A stretch of DNA of 31,433 nt from Candidatus Tagabacteria bacterium CG09_land_8_20_14_0_10_41_14 (GTDB lineage Bacteria > Patescibacteriota > Minisyncoccia > JAHISW01 > Tagabacteraceae): positions 1 through 31,433 of the forward strand of contig PEZL01000038.1 in NCBI GenBank assembly GCA_002774055.1. The letters run 5' to 3'. Shown in pieces: positions 8,623 through 15,882 of the stretch. The notes under the pieces were generated by a model that did no database searches, had not been told where the DNA came from, and was given only the letters and a program-made list of their open reading frames with translations. The first letter of the stretch is position 1. Every line of letters starts with the position of its first letter. Position numbers and translations under genes: made by a program.

Positions 8623-8650
8623 ATCATAACACATGAGGCAATTTGAGCAA
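8623..8650 (-). promoter_or_regulatory. Possible promoter of the tiny membrane ORF
   Basis: On the minus strand, TTGCTC (8650-8645), 16 bases and TATGAT (8628-8623) precede the ATG at 8616 by 6 bases. The -35 box is weak. Confidence 0.35.
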
Positions 8651-9016
8651 AAAAGAAAATTTAAAAAATTATTTTTTTCGCGGCCGGTTTTTGTTTTATT
8701 TTTGGGATTATTGGTTTTGGTCGGTTTTTCGGTATTTGATATGTATAAAAAAAGCAGAGAGGCGGTTTTAAGAAATCGGATTATTGAAAGTGAATTGGAG
8801 GATGTAAAACAAAGAAGGATTTCTTTGGAGGCCGGCATTGCCGATTTGGAAACGGATTTCGGGGTGGAAGAAACGTTGCGCAGTAAGTTTCAGGTTAAAA
8901 AGCCGGGCGAGAGTTACGTGGTTATATTGGATAGCCGGTCATCAAGGGCTGAATCGGAGAATAAAAATACAGGCGGTTTTTTCAAAAAATTGATAGAATT
9001 TTTTAGTATTTTTTAG
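8633..9016 (+). CDS. Septum formation initiator, FtsB/DivIC-like
   Basis: The 127-residue product has the FtsB/DivIC layout: a short basic cytoplasmic head, one membrane helix (residues about 18-37), then an extracytoplasmic heptad-patterned coiled coil (about 40-82, RNRIIESELEDVKQRRISLE). It continues into the family feature ETLRSKFQVKKPGESYVVIL. Such proteins form part of the divisome complex with FtsL and FtsQ. The extreme C-terminus is again aromatic and basic. The start at 8633 is the first ATG and puts the basic head directly before the helix. The family is assigned on architecture and the LRSKF-x-VKKPGE motif; I cannot separate FtsB from DivIC. Confidence 0.8.
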   Translation: MRQFEQKRKFKKLFFSRPVFVLFLGLLVLVGFSVFDMYKKSREAVLRNRIIESELEDVKQRRISLEAGIADLETDFGVEETLRSKFQVKKPGESYVVILDSRSSRAESENKNTGGFFKKLIEFFSIF

Positions 9017-9099
9017 CGGGATTAGTTAAGGGATATAACGAGTACTTCTTCCAAAAATTAAGAAGCGAAGCGACTGTAATTTTTGAGAATCCCGTTTAT
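9017..9099. other. Intergenic region with nested inverted repeats
   Basis: CGGGATT (9018-9024) pairs with AATCCCG (9088-9094), and CAAAAATTA pairs with TAATTTTTG inside it (about 9052-9085), enclosing AGAAGCGAAGCGACTG. This could fold as one long hairpin just before tRNA-Gly, either the end of the ftsB-like transcript or a processing signal. No clear tRNA promoter was found. Confidence 0.4.
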
Positions 9100-9170
9100 G
9101 CGAGCGTAGTTTAGGGGTAGAACATCTGCTTCCCAAGCAGGTAGCACGAGTTCGAATCTCGTCGCTCGCA
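9100..9170 (+). tRNA. tRNA-Gly (anticodon CCC)
   Basis: A canonical cloverleaf: acceptor GCGAGCG/CGCTCGC, D stem GTTT/GAAC, anticodon stem TCTGC/GCAGG around loop TTCCCAA (anticodon CCC), and T arm ACGAG-TTCGAAT-CTCGT. The discriminator is A (9170) and CCA is not encoded (TCA follows). A73 is unusual for bacterial tRNA-Gly, which generally has U73. Confidence 0.95.
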
Positions 9171-9234
9171 TCATCAAACCAAGCGAGCGTTTTGCGGGAC
9201 CAATTTTTTGTAAACAAAAAGCAGGCTTTTTTTG

Positions 9235-9263
9235 TTGTTTTTTTGTCTCTTTTTTGGTAAAAT
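9235..9263 (+). promoter_or_regulatory. Promoter of pheS
   Basis: TTGTTT (9235-9240), a 17-base spacer and TAAAAT (9258-9263) would start transcription near 9271, leaving a leader of about 24 bases without a Shine-Dalgarno before the ATG at 9295. Confidence 0.5.
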
Positions 9264-9294
9264 ATAAGTAAGATTTAGTGAAATTGCAAAGCCC

Positions 9295-10029
9295 ATGAAT
9301 AGACAAAAAAGGCCTAAAAATAAGGGTCATTTTCATCCTTTAACCCTTGTAACAAAGCAAATGACGGATATTTTTCAGTCCATGGGTTTTGACGTGTTTT
9401 TGGGCCCGGATATTGAAACAGAATACTATAATTTTGACGCCTTGAATATTCCAAAAGACCACCCGGCCAGAGATATGTGGGACACCTTCTGGCTAAAGCC
9501 AGAATCTCAAATCTCAAATCTTAAATCTCAAAAATATTTATTGCGTACTCACACCAGTCCTATGCAGGTTCGTTATATGGAGCACCATCAGCCGCCTTTC
9601 AGCATTGTTGTGCCCGGCAGGGTTTATCGTTACGAGGCCACGGACGCCACGCATGAAATTCAGTTTAATCAATTGGAGGGTTTGATGATTGGCCGCGACA
9701 TTACGCTGGCGCACTTAAAGGGGGTGATGGCCGGGTTTTTAAAAAAACTTTTCGGCGATAAAAAAGTGGAATTGCGTTTCAGGCCGGGGTATTTTCCTTT
9801 TGTTGAGCCCGGGGTAGAAGTTGACGCGTTATTAAATGGCAGATGGATAGAAATTGCCGGCGCGGGCATGGTGCATCCGCGGGTTTTAAAAAACGTTAAT
9901 TTAAATCCGGATGAGTGGCAGGGTTTTGCCTTCGGCGTGGGCATAGATCGGGTGGCCATGATTAAATATAAGATAGACGATATTAGATTATTTTACGGAA
10001 GCGACTTAAGGTTTTTAAACCAATTTTAA
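9295..10029 (+). CDS. pheS: Phenylalanyl-tRNA synthetase alpha subunit, N-terminally short
   Basis: This is the catalytic subunit that activates phenylalanine and charges tRNA-Phe together with PheT. The 244 residues hold the class II catalytic core from the GH-x-HPLT start, through the motif 2 region (FSIVVPGRVYRYEATDATHE) and the QLEG segment, to motif 3 FGVGIDRVAMIKY near residue 220. The usual N-terminal coiled-coil arm of about 90 residues, which contacts tRNA, is absent. It cannot be hidden upstream, because tRNA-Gly and a promoter occupy that space. Residues about 70-79 (SQISNLKSQK) come from four tandem ATCTCAA-like heptads (9504-9531), an inserted repeat. pheT follows after about 60 bases. 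Identity is secure; the start is the only ATG before the core. Confidence 0.95.
   Translation: MNRQKRPKNKGHFHPLTLVTKQMTDIFQSMGFDVFLGPDIETEYYNFDALNIPKDHPARDMWDTFWLKPESQISNLKSQKYLLRTHTSPMQVRYMEHHQPPFSIVVPGRVYRYEATDATHEIQFNQLEGLMIGRDITLAHLKGVMAGFLKKLFGDKKVELRFRPGYFPFVEPGVEVDALLNGRWIEIAGAGMVHPRVLKNVNLNPDEWQGFAFGVGIDRVAMIKYKIDDIRLFYGSDLRFLNQF
9504..9531. repeat. Four tandem ATCTCAA heptads inside pheS
   Basis: Units are ATCTCAA, ATCTCAA, ATCTTAA and ATCTCAA, in frame with the synthetase. The same words occur in lepA at 6879-6919. Confidence 0.8.
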
Positions 10030-10088
10030 GTATGCGAAAAACGTAAGCGCACTTCGTTCGCTCTATGCGAACACGCACATGCGAATAT

Positions 10089-11996
10089 ATGAAATTTTCA
10101 CACAGCTGGATTCAATCATATTTTAAAAAACCATTGCCTAAACCGGATAAACTGGCGGAGATTTTAACAATGCATAGTTTTGAAATTGAAGCCAAGGGAG
10201 ATATTTTGGAAATTGATGTTTTGCCAAACCGCGGCCCGGATTGTTATTCGCATTTGGGAATTGCGCGTGAGTGCGCGGCAGTGTTGGATTATCAGTTGAA
10301 AGAGCCTGTTTTTGAATACAAAGGTTCCGATTTGGACACAAAAGATTATGTTAGCGTGGATGTTCAAGAGCCGGAATTGTGTCCGCGATACATCGCGTTT
10401 TTAGTAAGAGACGTGAAGGTTGCCGAATCGCCGGAATGGCTGAAGAAAAGACTGACCTCCATTGGCCAGAAGCCAATTAATAATATTGTGGATATCGGTA
10501 ATTATGTGATGCTTGAAACCGGCCAGCCGCTTCATGCCTTTGATTTGCAAAAAATAGGCGGCCGAAAGATTGTGGTGCGAAAAGCGGTTCATGGCGAGAA
10601 AATGTTCACTTTGGATAATAAAGAAATTGATTTGCCTTTGGGTGTTTTGGTCATTGCGGACGATAAAGAGCCAATGGCTGTTGCCGGTGTTAAGGGCGGT
10701 AAAAAAAGCGGTATTTCAAAGGGCACAAAAGATATTGTTGTGGAGGCGGCTATTTTTAATCCCTCTGCCATATATCAATCGTCTAGGTCCGCGGGCGTAA
10801 AAACAGACGCGTCTTTAAGGTTTGAGCATGGCGTGTCCTTGTTCCTTGCCGAGACGGGCATAAAAAGAATGGCCGCATTGATTCAGGAACTCGGCGTTGG
10901 TGAGCCGGCCGGGAAGTTTATTGATGTTTGTTCAGCCAAGCATTCGCTGGCAAGCGTCGGTTTTACGTCTCGGGACGTAAAAAAATTATTGGGCGTGGAG
11001 ATTGATGGCGCTGAAATAACAAAAATTTTAAAGAAATTAAGATTTGGAGTTGAGGAAAAGGGCGAGCAATTTATCGTGAACCCGCCAAAATGGCGCATGG
11101 ATATAAACATAAAAGAAGATGTGATAGAAGAAATTGCCAGAATGTACGGCTATGAGAATATTCCACTTGAGATTCCCGTTCAAACCGGCGTTTTGCCGGA
11201 AAGAAACGACGAGTATTTTTTTTCAGCCATGATTAGGGGTCTCTTGGCGGAGGCCGGTTTTTCAGAGGTTTACAATTATTCTTTTTTGGAAAAAGGCGAA
11301 GAAAAATTAAAACTGGAAAATCCCGTTTCTTCGGAAAAGGCTTATTTGAGAACCGGTTTGTACGAGGGGCTTAAAAGGAATATAGAGGCAAATTTTAAGA
11401 ATTATGATACCGTAAAATTATTTGAAATTGGAAAAGTTTTTGGCGGAGGGTTGGCTCATGAAAACGAAAGAATAAAAATAGGCATAGCCGCTGGCTATTT
11501 GAAGGACAACGAAAAAAAAAGACAGGTTTCAATGGAACTGAAAGGCATTGCGGATATGCTTTGTACAAAAATGGGAATAACGGAACCATTGGAATCAGAA
11601 ATCATAAAGGATAATGTTTGCGAGGTTGACTTAAGCGAGATTATAGAAAAGGCAAAGAGCAACATTGATTTGTCAGACATTACGCAGCCCATATCGGAAG
11701 CTCTTGAATATAGGCCTTTTTCAAAATATCCGGCGATAATAAGAGATATTTCTCTTTTTGTGCCATTGGACACGAGGATAGAAGAAGTAATGGACGTGAT
11801 TGAAAACACAGGCGGCGAATTTTTGGTTGACACTGATTTGTTTGATGAGTACACGCCGGACACAAAGAAGAGTTTAGCCTTTCGTCTCATTTTTCAAAGT
11901 TTTGAAAAAACATTGACTGATGGGGAAGTGAATGAAATTATGGAAAAAATTATGAATGCCCTAGAGGCAAATTTACAATGGGAAGTAAGAAAGTAA
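10089..11996 (+). CDS. pheT: Phenylalanyl-tRNA synthetase beta subunit lacking the tRNA-binding B2 domain
   Basis: The 635-residue subunit completes the PheRS tetramer. The chain starts with MKFSHSWIQSYF, the usual beta-subunit opening. It then passes straight from the first helices (LTMHSFEIEAKG) to DILEIDVLPNRGPDCYS, so the OB-fold EMAP-like tRNA-binding insertion (B2, roughly 110 residues) is missing. The B3/B4 editing region (residues about 90-280, including GNYVMLETGQPLHAFD) is present, as are B5, the catalytic-like core and the C-terminal anticodon-binding FDX-ACB fold (PAIIRDISLFV). I chose the ATG at 10089 over an in-frame ATG at 10065, because the extra residues are arginine-rich, come from a small inverted-repeat region and match nothing. 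The 3' end overlaps gyrB by 19 bases. Confidence 0.95.
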   Translation: MKFSHSWIQSYFKKPLPKPDKLAEILTMHSFEIEAKGDILEIDVLPNRGPDCYSHLGIARECAAVLDYQLKEPVFEYKGSDLDTKDYVSVDVQEPELCPRYIAFLVRDVKVAESPEWLKKRLTSIGQKPINNIVDIGNYVMLETGQPLHAFDLQKIGGRKIVVRKAVHGEKMFTLDNKEIDLPLGVLVIADDKEPMAVAGVKGGKKSGISKGTKDIVVEAAIFNPSAIYQSSRSAGVKTDASLRFEHGVSLFLAETGIKRMAALIQELGVGEPAGKFIDVCSAKHSLASVGFTSRDVKKLLGVEIDGAEITKILKKLRFGVEEKGEQFIVNPPKWRMDINIKEDVIEEIARMYGYENIPLEIPVQTGVLPERNDEYFFSAMIRGLLAEAGFSEVYNYSFLEKGEEKLKLENPVSSEKAYLRTGLYEGLKRNIEANFKNYDTVKLFEIGKVFGGGLAHENERIKIGIAAGYLKDNEKKRQVSMELKGIADMLCTKMGITEPLESEIIKDNVCEVDLSEIIEKAKSNIDLSDITQPISEALEYRPFSKYPAIIRDISLFVPLDTRIEEVMDVIENTGGEFLVDTDLFDEYTPDTKKSLAFRLIFQSFEKTLTDGEVNEIMEKIMNALEANLQWEVRK

Positions 11997-13924
11997 TAAA
12001 AAAACAAAAAAGCAATTACGAAGCTAAAGATATTTACGTTCTTGAGGGTCTTGAGCCTGTTCGTAAAAGGCCCGGAATGTATGTCGGTTCAACCGGGCCG
12101 GACGGTTTGCATCATTTGATATGGGAAGTGGCGGATAACGCCATAGATGAGGCCATGGCCGGCTATGCTAAAAATGTGGCCATAATTCTTTTGCCAAACC
12201 ACAGGGTAAAAGTTGTTGACGATGGCCGCGGCATTCCGGTGGATACCCATAAACAAACGAAGAAATCCGCCCTTGAAACCGTTATGACTACGCTTCACGC
12301 GGGCGGAAAGTTTGGCGGGGATTCTTATAAAATCGCCGGCGGTCTTCATGGTGTTGGCGTTTCTGTTGTTAACGCTTTGTCAAAATATGTGAAGGTAGAG
12401 GTTTGCCGTGATGGTTATTTGTGGGTTCAGGAATACGAAAGAGGCAAGCCTAAATGCAAGGTTAAAAAAACGGAGAAATGCGATGGGTCCGGCACCTCCG
12501 TCACGTTTGAGCCGGATTCGGAAGTTTTTTTGGAAATGGCCGATTATGACTGGAAAAGGATTTTAACTCATTTGCGTCAGCAGGCATATTTGGTGAAGGG
12601 CTTAAAAATTTCCATAAAAGATCAGCGGGAAAAAGATGAGTCTTTGCATAAAGAACATCATTTTTGTTTTGAGGGCGGGGTTCGTTCTTACGTTTCTTAT
12701 TTAAACAGGAATTTTGACACCATACATAATAATATTTTTTATGTTTCCAAAGAGTTACCTGAAGCGAATATGTTTTTAGAAATAGGACTGCAATACGCGG
12801 ATGATTTACAGGATAGAGAAATGAGTTTCGCCAATAATATTTACACTCCCGAGGGCGGCATGCATTTAACCGGTTTTAGAACCGCTCTTACACGCACACT
12901 TAATGATTACGCCAAAAAAAACAATTTTATTAAGGAAAACGAGAGCGTTTTTACCGGCGATGATGTAAGAGAGGGTTTGACCGCGGTTTTATCTATCAAA
13001 TTAAGAGAGCCGCAATTTGAAGGGCAGACAAAGGCAAAATTGGGCAATCCGGAAGCGCGTACCGCCACGGAAAGCGTTTTTGGCGAATCTTTTACTTTTT
13101 TTCTTGAAGAAAATCCTCAAGACGCGAAAGCCATCATAGAAAAAGTTATGCTTGCCCTTCGGGCTCGCAAGGCGGCCAAGGCGGCCAAGGAAAGCGTTTT
13201 AAGGAAGGGCGCTCTTGAGGGGTTAACCTTGCCGGGTAAACTGGCGGATTGCCAGTCCAGAAATCCTGAGGATTCGGAACTTTTTATTGTAGAGGGAGAT
13301 TCGGCCGGCGGTAGCGCCAAACAAGGCAGAGATCGCCGCTTTCAGGCCATTTTGCCGCTTCGCGGCAAAATTATGAATGTGGAGCGCGCCAGATTTGACA
13401 AGATGTTTTCTTCAAAAGAAATTAAGGCGCTGATTATCGCTTTGGGCACTGCCATAGCGGAGGAGTTTGATTTGTCAAAACTGCGTTATCACAGAGTAAT
13501 TATTGCTACCGATGCCGATGTGGACGGAGCTCATATCCGCACCCTTCTTCTCACTCTTTTTTACCGTTACTTAAAACAGGTTATTGAGGGGGGCTATTTG
13601 TATATCGCCCAGCCGCCGCTTTATAAAATTCAGTCGGGTAAGACCGCGCGTTACGCCTATGATGACGCGGAGAAGGAAAAAATATTAGAAGAAATGAAGG
13701 CCGTTAATCCGATGATTCAGCGCTATAAAGGTCTTGGTGAAATGAATCCTTCTCAATTATGGGAAACCACCATGGATCCCGCGAATAGGGTATTGCGCAA
13801 GGTGAATATAGATGATGCCGAAAAGGCCAACCGCACGTTTGATGTTTTAATGGGAAAAGAAGTAGAGCCGAGAAAACTTTTTATTCAAACACACGCCCAA
13901 GCGGTGGAGAATTTGGATATTTGA
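11978..13924 (+). CDS. gyrB: DNA gyrase subunit B
   Basis: GyrB is the ATPase and Toprim subunit of the type II topoisomerase that supercoils DNA. The 648 residues show the GHKL ATPase motifs (EVADNAIDEAMAGY, DDGRGIPV, GGLHGVGVSVVNAL), the transducer, and the Toprim motifs EGDSAGGSAKQGRDR and DADVDGAHIR. The terminal signature IQRYKGLGEMNP-x-QLWETTM is typical of GyrB. ParE is less likely but not formally excluded without gyrA/parC context. The length is that of the short form lacking the enterobacterial insert. Its start lies inside the pheT 3' end (19-base overlap), which implies coupling to pheT. A small RNA with its own -10 box starts 16 bases after the stop. Confidence 0.95.
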   Translation: MGSKKVIKKQKSNYEAKDIYVLEGLEPVRKRPGMYVGSTGPDGLHHLIWEVADNAIDEAMAGYAKNVAIILLPNHRVKVVDDGRGIPVDTHKQTKKSALETVMTTLHAGGKFGGDSYKIAGGLHGVGVSVVNALSKYVKVEVCRDGYLWVQEYERGKPKCKVKKTEKCDGSGTSVTFEPDSEVFLEMADYDWKRILTHLRQQAYLVKGLKISIKDQREKDESLHKEHHFCFEGGVRSYVSYLNRNFDTIHNNIFYVSKELPEANMFLEIGLQYADDLQDREMSFANNIYTPEGGMHLTGFRTALTRTLNDYAKKNNFIKENESVFTGDDVREGLTAVLSIKLREPQFEGQTKAKLGNPEARTATESVFGESFTFFLEENPQDAKAIIEKVMLALRARKAAKAAKESVLRKGALEGLTLPGKLADCQSRNPEDSELFIVEGDSAGGSAKQGRDRRFQAILPLRGKIMNVERARFDKMFSSKEIKALIIALGTAIAEEFDLSKLRYHRVIIATDADVDGAHIRTLLLTLFYRYLKQVIEGGYLYIAQPPLYKIQSGKTARYAYDDAEKEKILEEMKAVNPMIQRYKGLGEMNPSQLWETTMDPANRVLRKVNIDDAEKANRTFDVLMGKEVEPRKLFIQTHAQAVENLDI

Positions 13925-13933
13925 TGTTATAAT
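13925..13933 (+). promoter_or_regulatory. Extended -10 promoter of the tRNA-like RNA
   Basis: TG-T-TATAAT, an extended -10 element with TATAAT at 13928-13933, lies 6 bases before the first G of the RNA acceptor stem. There is no good -35 box. Confidence 0.45.
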
Positions 13934-13939
13934 AAAAAT

Positions 13940-14007
13940 GCGGGGCAGGTAGGCCTGCTGCGTCTGGCTCCAACCGGCGAAGGGGTTCGAGTCCCCACTC
14001 CGCTCCA
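13940..14007 (+). ncRNA. Compact tRNA-like RNA with encoded CCA (aberrant or relic tRNA)
   Basis: This 68-base unit ends in T-CCA and has a perfect T loop TTCGAGT (13986-13992), but on a 4-base stem GGGG/CCCC. The acceptor helix pairs 13940-13945 with 13998-14003 (one G-T pair); the seventh pair would be C-A. A D-like stem GTAG/CTGC (13949-13952, 13958-13961) has a 5-base loop without the usual GG. The anticodon-like stem CTGG/CCGG (13964-13967, 13974-13977) has a 6-base loop CTCCAA, so no anticodon can be read safely. The three true tRNAs in the window lack CCA, so this one stands out. It has its own -10 box and a strong terminator downstream. It may be a decayed tRNA, a tRNA mimic or an unrecognised small RNA; no SRP RNA or tmRNA core is visible. 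Confidence 0.5.
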
Positions 14008-14031
14008 AGTTCTTTGAAAATTAAGTAGACC

Positions 14032-14064
14032 AAAAATGCCAGAGAACGGTTCTCTGGCATTTTT
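14032..14064. terminator. Bidirectional intrinsic terminator
   Basis: A perfect 15-base stem AAAAATGCCAGAGAA/TTCTCTGGCATTTTT with loop CGG is followed by TTTTATTTTT on the plus strand, and has a T run on the minus strand as well. It ends the gyrB/tRNA-like transcripts and the minus-strand dnaE-thrS-MFS transcripts. Confidence 0.9.
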
Positions 14065-14068
14065 ATTT

Positions 14069-14674
14069 TTATCTTATGGAAAATCCGTCTCTTTTTTTAA
14101 GCTGAACGTTTTTGCCGATAAAAAGTAAAAGCAAGGTTCCGAAAAATGAAAGTATTCCGCTGATAATAAAGATGGGTGCGAAGCCGAAATGTTCCGCCAC
14201 GAATCCGGCCAAAAAGCCGGCGCCGGCAATACCGAAACCCACGCTAGAGTTTGATATGCTCCACTCCATATTTTCCCGGTATTTGTCTATATGCCGGGAA
14301 AAGAAACCGTACCACGGAGTAAATGCCAATGCTCCGCCAACGCCCATAAATACTTGAATTATATAAATGTGATTAGGTGTTTGCGCCAATAGGTAGGTGA
14401 ATTGCAGGCCGGTAATAATGAAAAAACCGGCAAGCATTGAATAAAAATCGTCGTATTCTCCTCTTTTTTTGTCCAAAAAATAGGCGATAGGCAGACGCAG
14501 AACGGATTTGGTAAACCAGTAGATGGCCGCCGCTGTTCCAACCAGCTGAACGGTTCCGCCGGTTATTGATTCTACGAGAAAAACCGCGAATATCGGATCC
14601 ATAAAACCGACTCCCACATGAAAAATAAAATCGGAAGCGATTAAAACACGGATAATTCGGTTGATGCGAATCAT
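14069..14674 (-). CDS. Half-size MFS-type membrane protein (six helices)
   Basis: The 201-residue product has six hydrophobic segments and major-facilitator features, including an LDKKRGEYDDF-type loop after the second or third helix, where the family has its D-x-x-G-R/K motif. It also has glycine-rich helices (FMGVGGALAFTPWYG, GFGIAGAGFLAGF). A normal MFS carrier has 12 helices in two homologous bundles and about 400 residues; here only one bundle is present, ending cleanly with a soluble basic tail and the bidirectional terminator. It starts 2 bases after the thrS stop, in the dnaE-thrS operon. It could work as a homodimer, be a truncated relic, or have a non-transport role. No frame continues it downstream. 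Confidence 0.7.
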   Translation of the reverse strand: MIRINRIIRVLIASDFIFHVGVGFMDPIFAVFLVESITGGTVQLVGTAAAIYWFTKSVLRLPIAYFLDKKRGEYDDFYSMLAGFFIITGLQFTYLLAQTPNHIYIIQVFMGVGGALAFTPWYGFFSRHIDKYRENMEWSISNSSVGFGIAGAGFLAGFVAEHFGFAPIFIISGILSFFGTLLLLFIGKNVQLKKRDGFSIR

Positions 14675-14676
14675 GT

Positions 14677-15882
14677 TTACTTTTTTTCTTCAACTTCTTT
14701 TTTAATATGTTTTATAAAATCTTTTATGTTCATTTGCCCCTCATCTCTCTTGCGTGACCTTACGGCCACCGAATTGTTTTCTCTTTCTTTTTCTCCAACT
14801 ATCAAAATGTAGGGAATTTTTTGTTTTTGACTATTTAGAATTTTTTTACTCAAAGTTTCATTGCTTGAATCAATTTCCGCGCGAAGAGCGGCTTGCTTAA
14901 ATTCGGCTAAAACTTTTTGACCATAATCATTAAATTTTTCACTTATCGGAGTTACAAGCGCTTGAACAGGGGATAGCCATATCGGCAGGCTGCCTTGATA
15001 ATATTCCAAAAGCATAGCCATTGTGCGTTCTAATGCGCCGATAGAAGAGCGGTGGATAATCATCGGCCTGTGTTTTTTACCGTCCTGCCCTTCGTAGATT
15101 AAATCAAATCTTTCCGGCAGGGCAAAATCAATTTGAATGGTAAAAATAGTATCTTCTTTTCCGAAAACATTTTTCATTTGTATATCCAGTTTTGGGCCGT
15201 AGAAAGCGGCTTCTCCCTCGGCTTCTTTGTATTCCAGTTTCATCTCGTCAAGAATTGCTTTCATTGTTTTTTGGGATTCTTCCCATGCTTTTTTGTTGTC
15301 TATGTATTTTTTCTTGTCCTTCGGATTCCATTTGGAAAATCTGTACCAGTGATTTTTGAAACCCAGGCATTTCATTACGTATTGGATCAGGTCTAAAACA
15401 TTTTTAAATTCCTCGCCCAGTTGTTTCGGCGCGCAGAAAATATGCGCGTCGGCCAAAGTAAATTGCCGTACTCGTATAAGCCCGTGCATTTCTCCTGTTT
15501 GTTCATTTCTGAAAAGTTCGGCGAGTTCGGCGTATCGCAGGGGGAGCTCTTTATAACTTCTTGGCCGGGATTTATAAATTATAAAATGGTGCGGGCATGT
15601 CATCGGCCGCAAGGCCATCTCTTCATTTCCTACGTTAAAAATAAACATGCTTTCGCGAAAATGGTCCAAATGCCCGGAGATTTTATAAAGTTCGGTTTTT
15701 GCCATCACGGGTGTTTCCGTGTATTGGTATCCTCTTTTTATTTCTTCTTCCTCAATAAAATTTCTAAGCGCGCGTTTTATGGTGGCGCCCTTAGGCGTTA
15801 ATAAGGGCAGTCCGCGGCCCACAATGTCGCTTTGCACAAAAAGGTCCAATTCTTTTCCTAGTTTTATGTGGTCTTTTTTCAT
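14677..15882 (-). CDS. thrS: Threonyl-tRNA synthetase, core form without TGS and editing domains
   Basis: This enzyme charges tRNA-Thr with threonine. The 401 residues begin almost directly at the class II catalytic domain (GRGLPLLTPKGATIKR) and hold the zinc-binding set: Cys in RPMTCPHHF, His in LADAHIF, His in PMIIHRSSIGALER. Motif 2 (RYAELAELFRNEQTGEMHGL) and the C-terminal anticodon-binding domain (VRSRKRDEGQMNIKDF) follow. The N-terminal TGS (N1) and HxxxH editing (N2) domains of the usual 640-residue enzyme are absent. The start ATG overlaps the dnaE stop in an ATGA arrangement (15879-15882), so a longer N-terminus is ruled out and translation is likely coupled. Mischarged Ser-tRNA-Thr would need another editor or be tolerated. 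Confidence 0.95.
   Translation of the reverse strand: MKKDHIKLGKELDLFVQSDIVGRGLPLLTPKGATIKRALRNFIEEEEIKRGYQYTETPVMAKTELYKISGHLDHFRESMFIFNVGNEEMALRPMTCPHHFIIYKSRPRSYKELPLRYAELAELFRNEQTGEMHGLIRVRQFTLADAHIFCAPKQLGEEFKNVLDLIQYVMKCLGFKNHWYRFSKWNPKDKKKYIDNKKAWEESQKTMKAILDEMKLEYKEAEGEAAFYGPKLDIQMKNVFGKEDTIFTIQIDFALPERFDLIYEGQDGKKHRPMIIHRSSIGALERTMAMLLEYYQGSLPIWLSPVQALVTPISEKFNDYGQKVLAEFKQAALRAEIDSSNETLSKKILNSQKQKIPYILIVGEKERENNSVAVRSRKRDEGQMNIKDFIKHIKKEVEEKK

Noticed and set aside
8506..8838. The full 110-residue minus-strand frame over the ftsB-like gene
   Set aside because: Only the last 36 codons look like a protein; the rest is antisense to a convincing FtsB/DivIC-like gene.
10065..10088. ATG at 10065 as pheT start
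   Set aside because: It adds an arginine-rich stretch from a local repeat; MKFSHSW at 10089 is the family start.
13140..13200. GGCGGCCAAGG repeat inside gyrB as another inserted repeat
   Set aside because: It encodes the normal GyrB segment RARKAAKAAKE, so it is family sequence and not an insertion.
13940..14007. SRP RNA, tmRNA or a normal tRNA-Gly/Trp
   Set aside because: There is no SRP GGAAGG-type core and no tmRNA features, and the stems and loops do not fit a canonical tRNA register.
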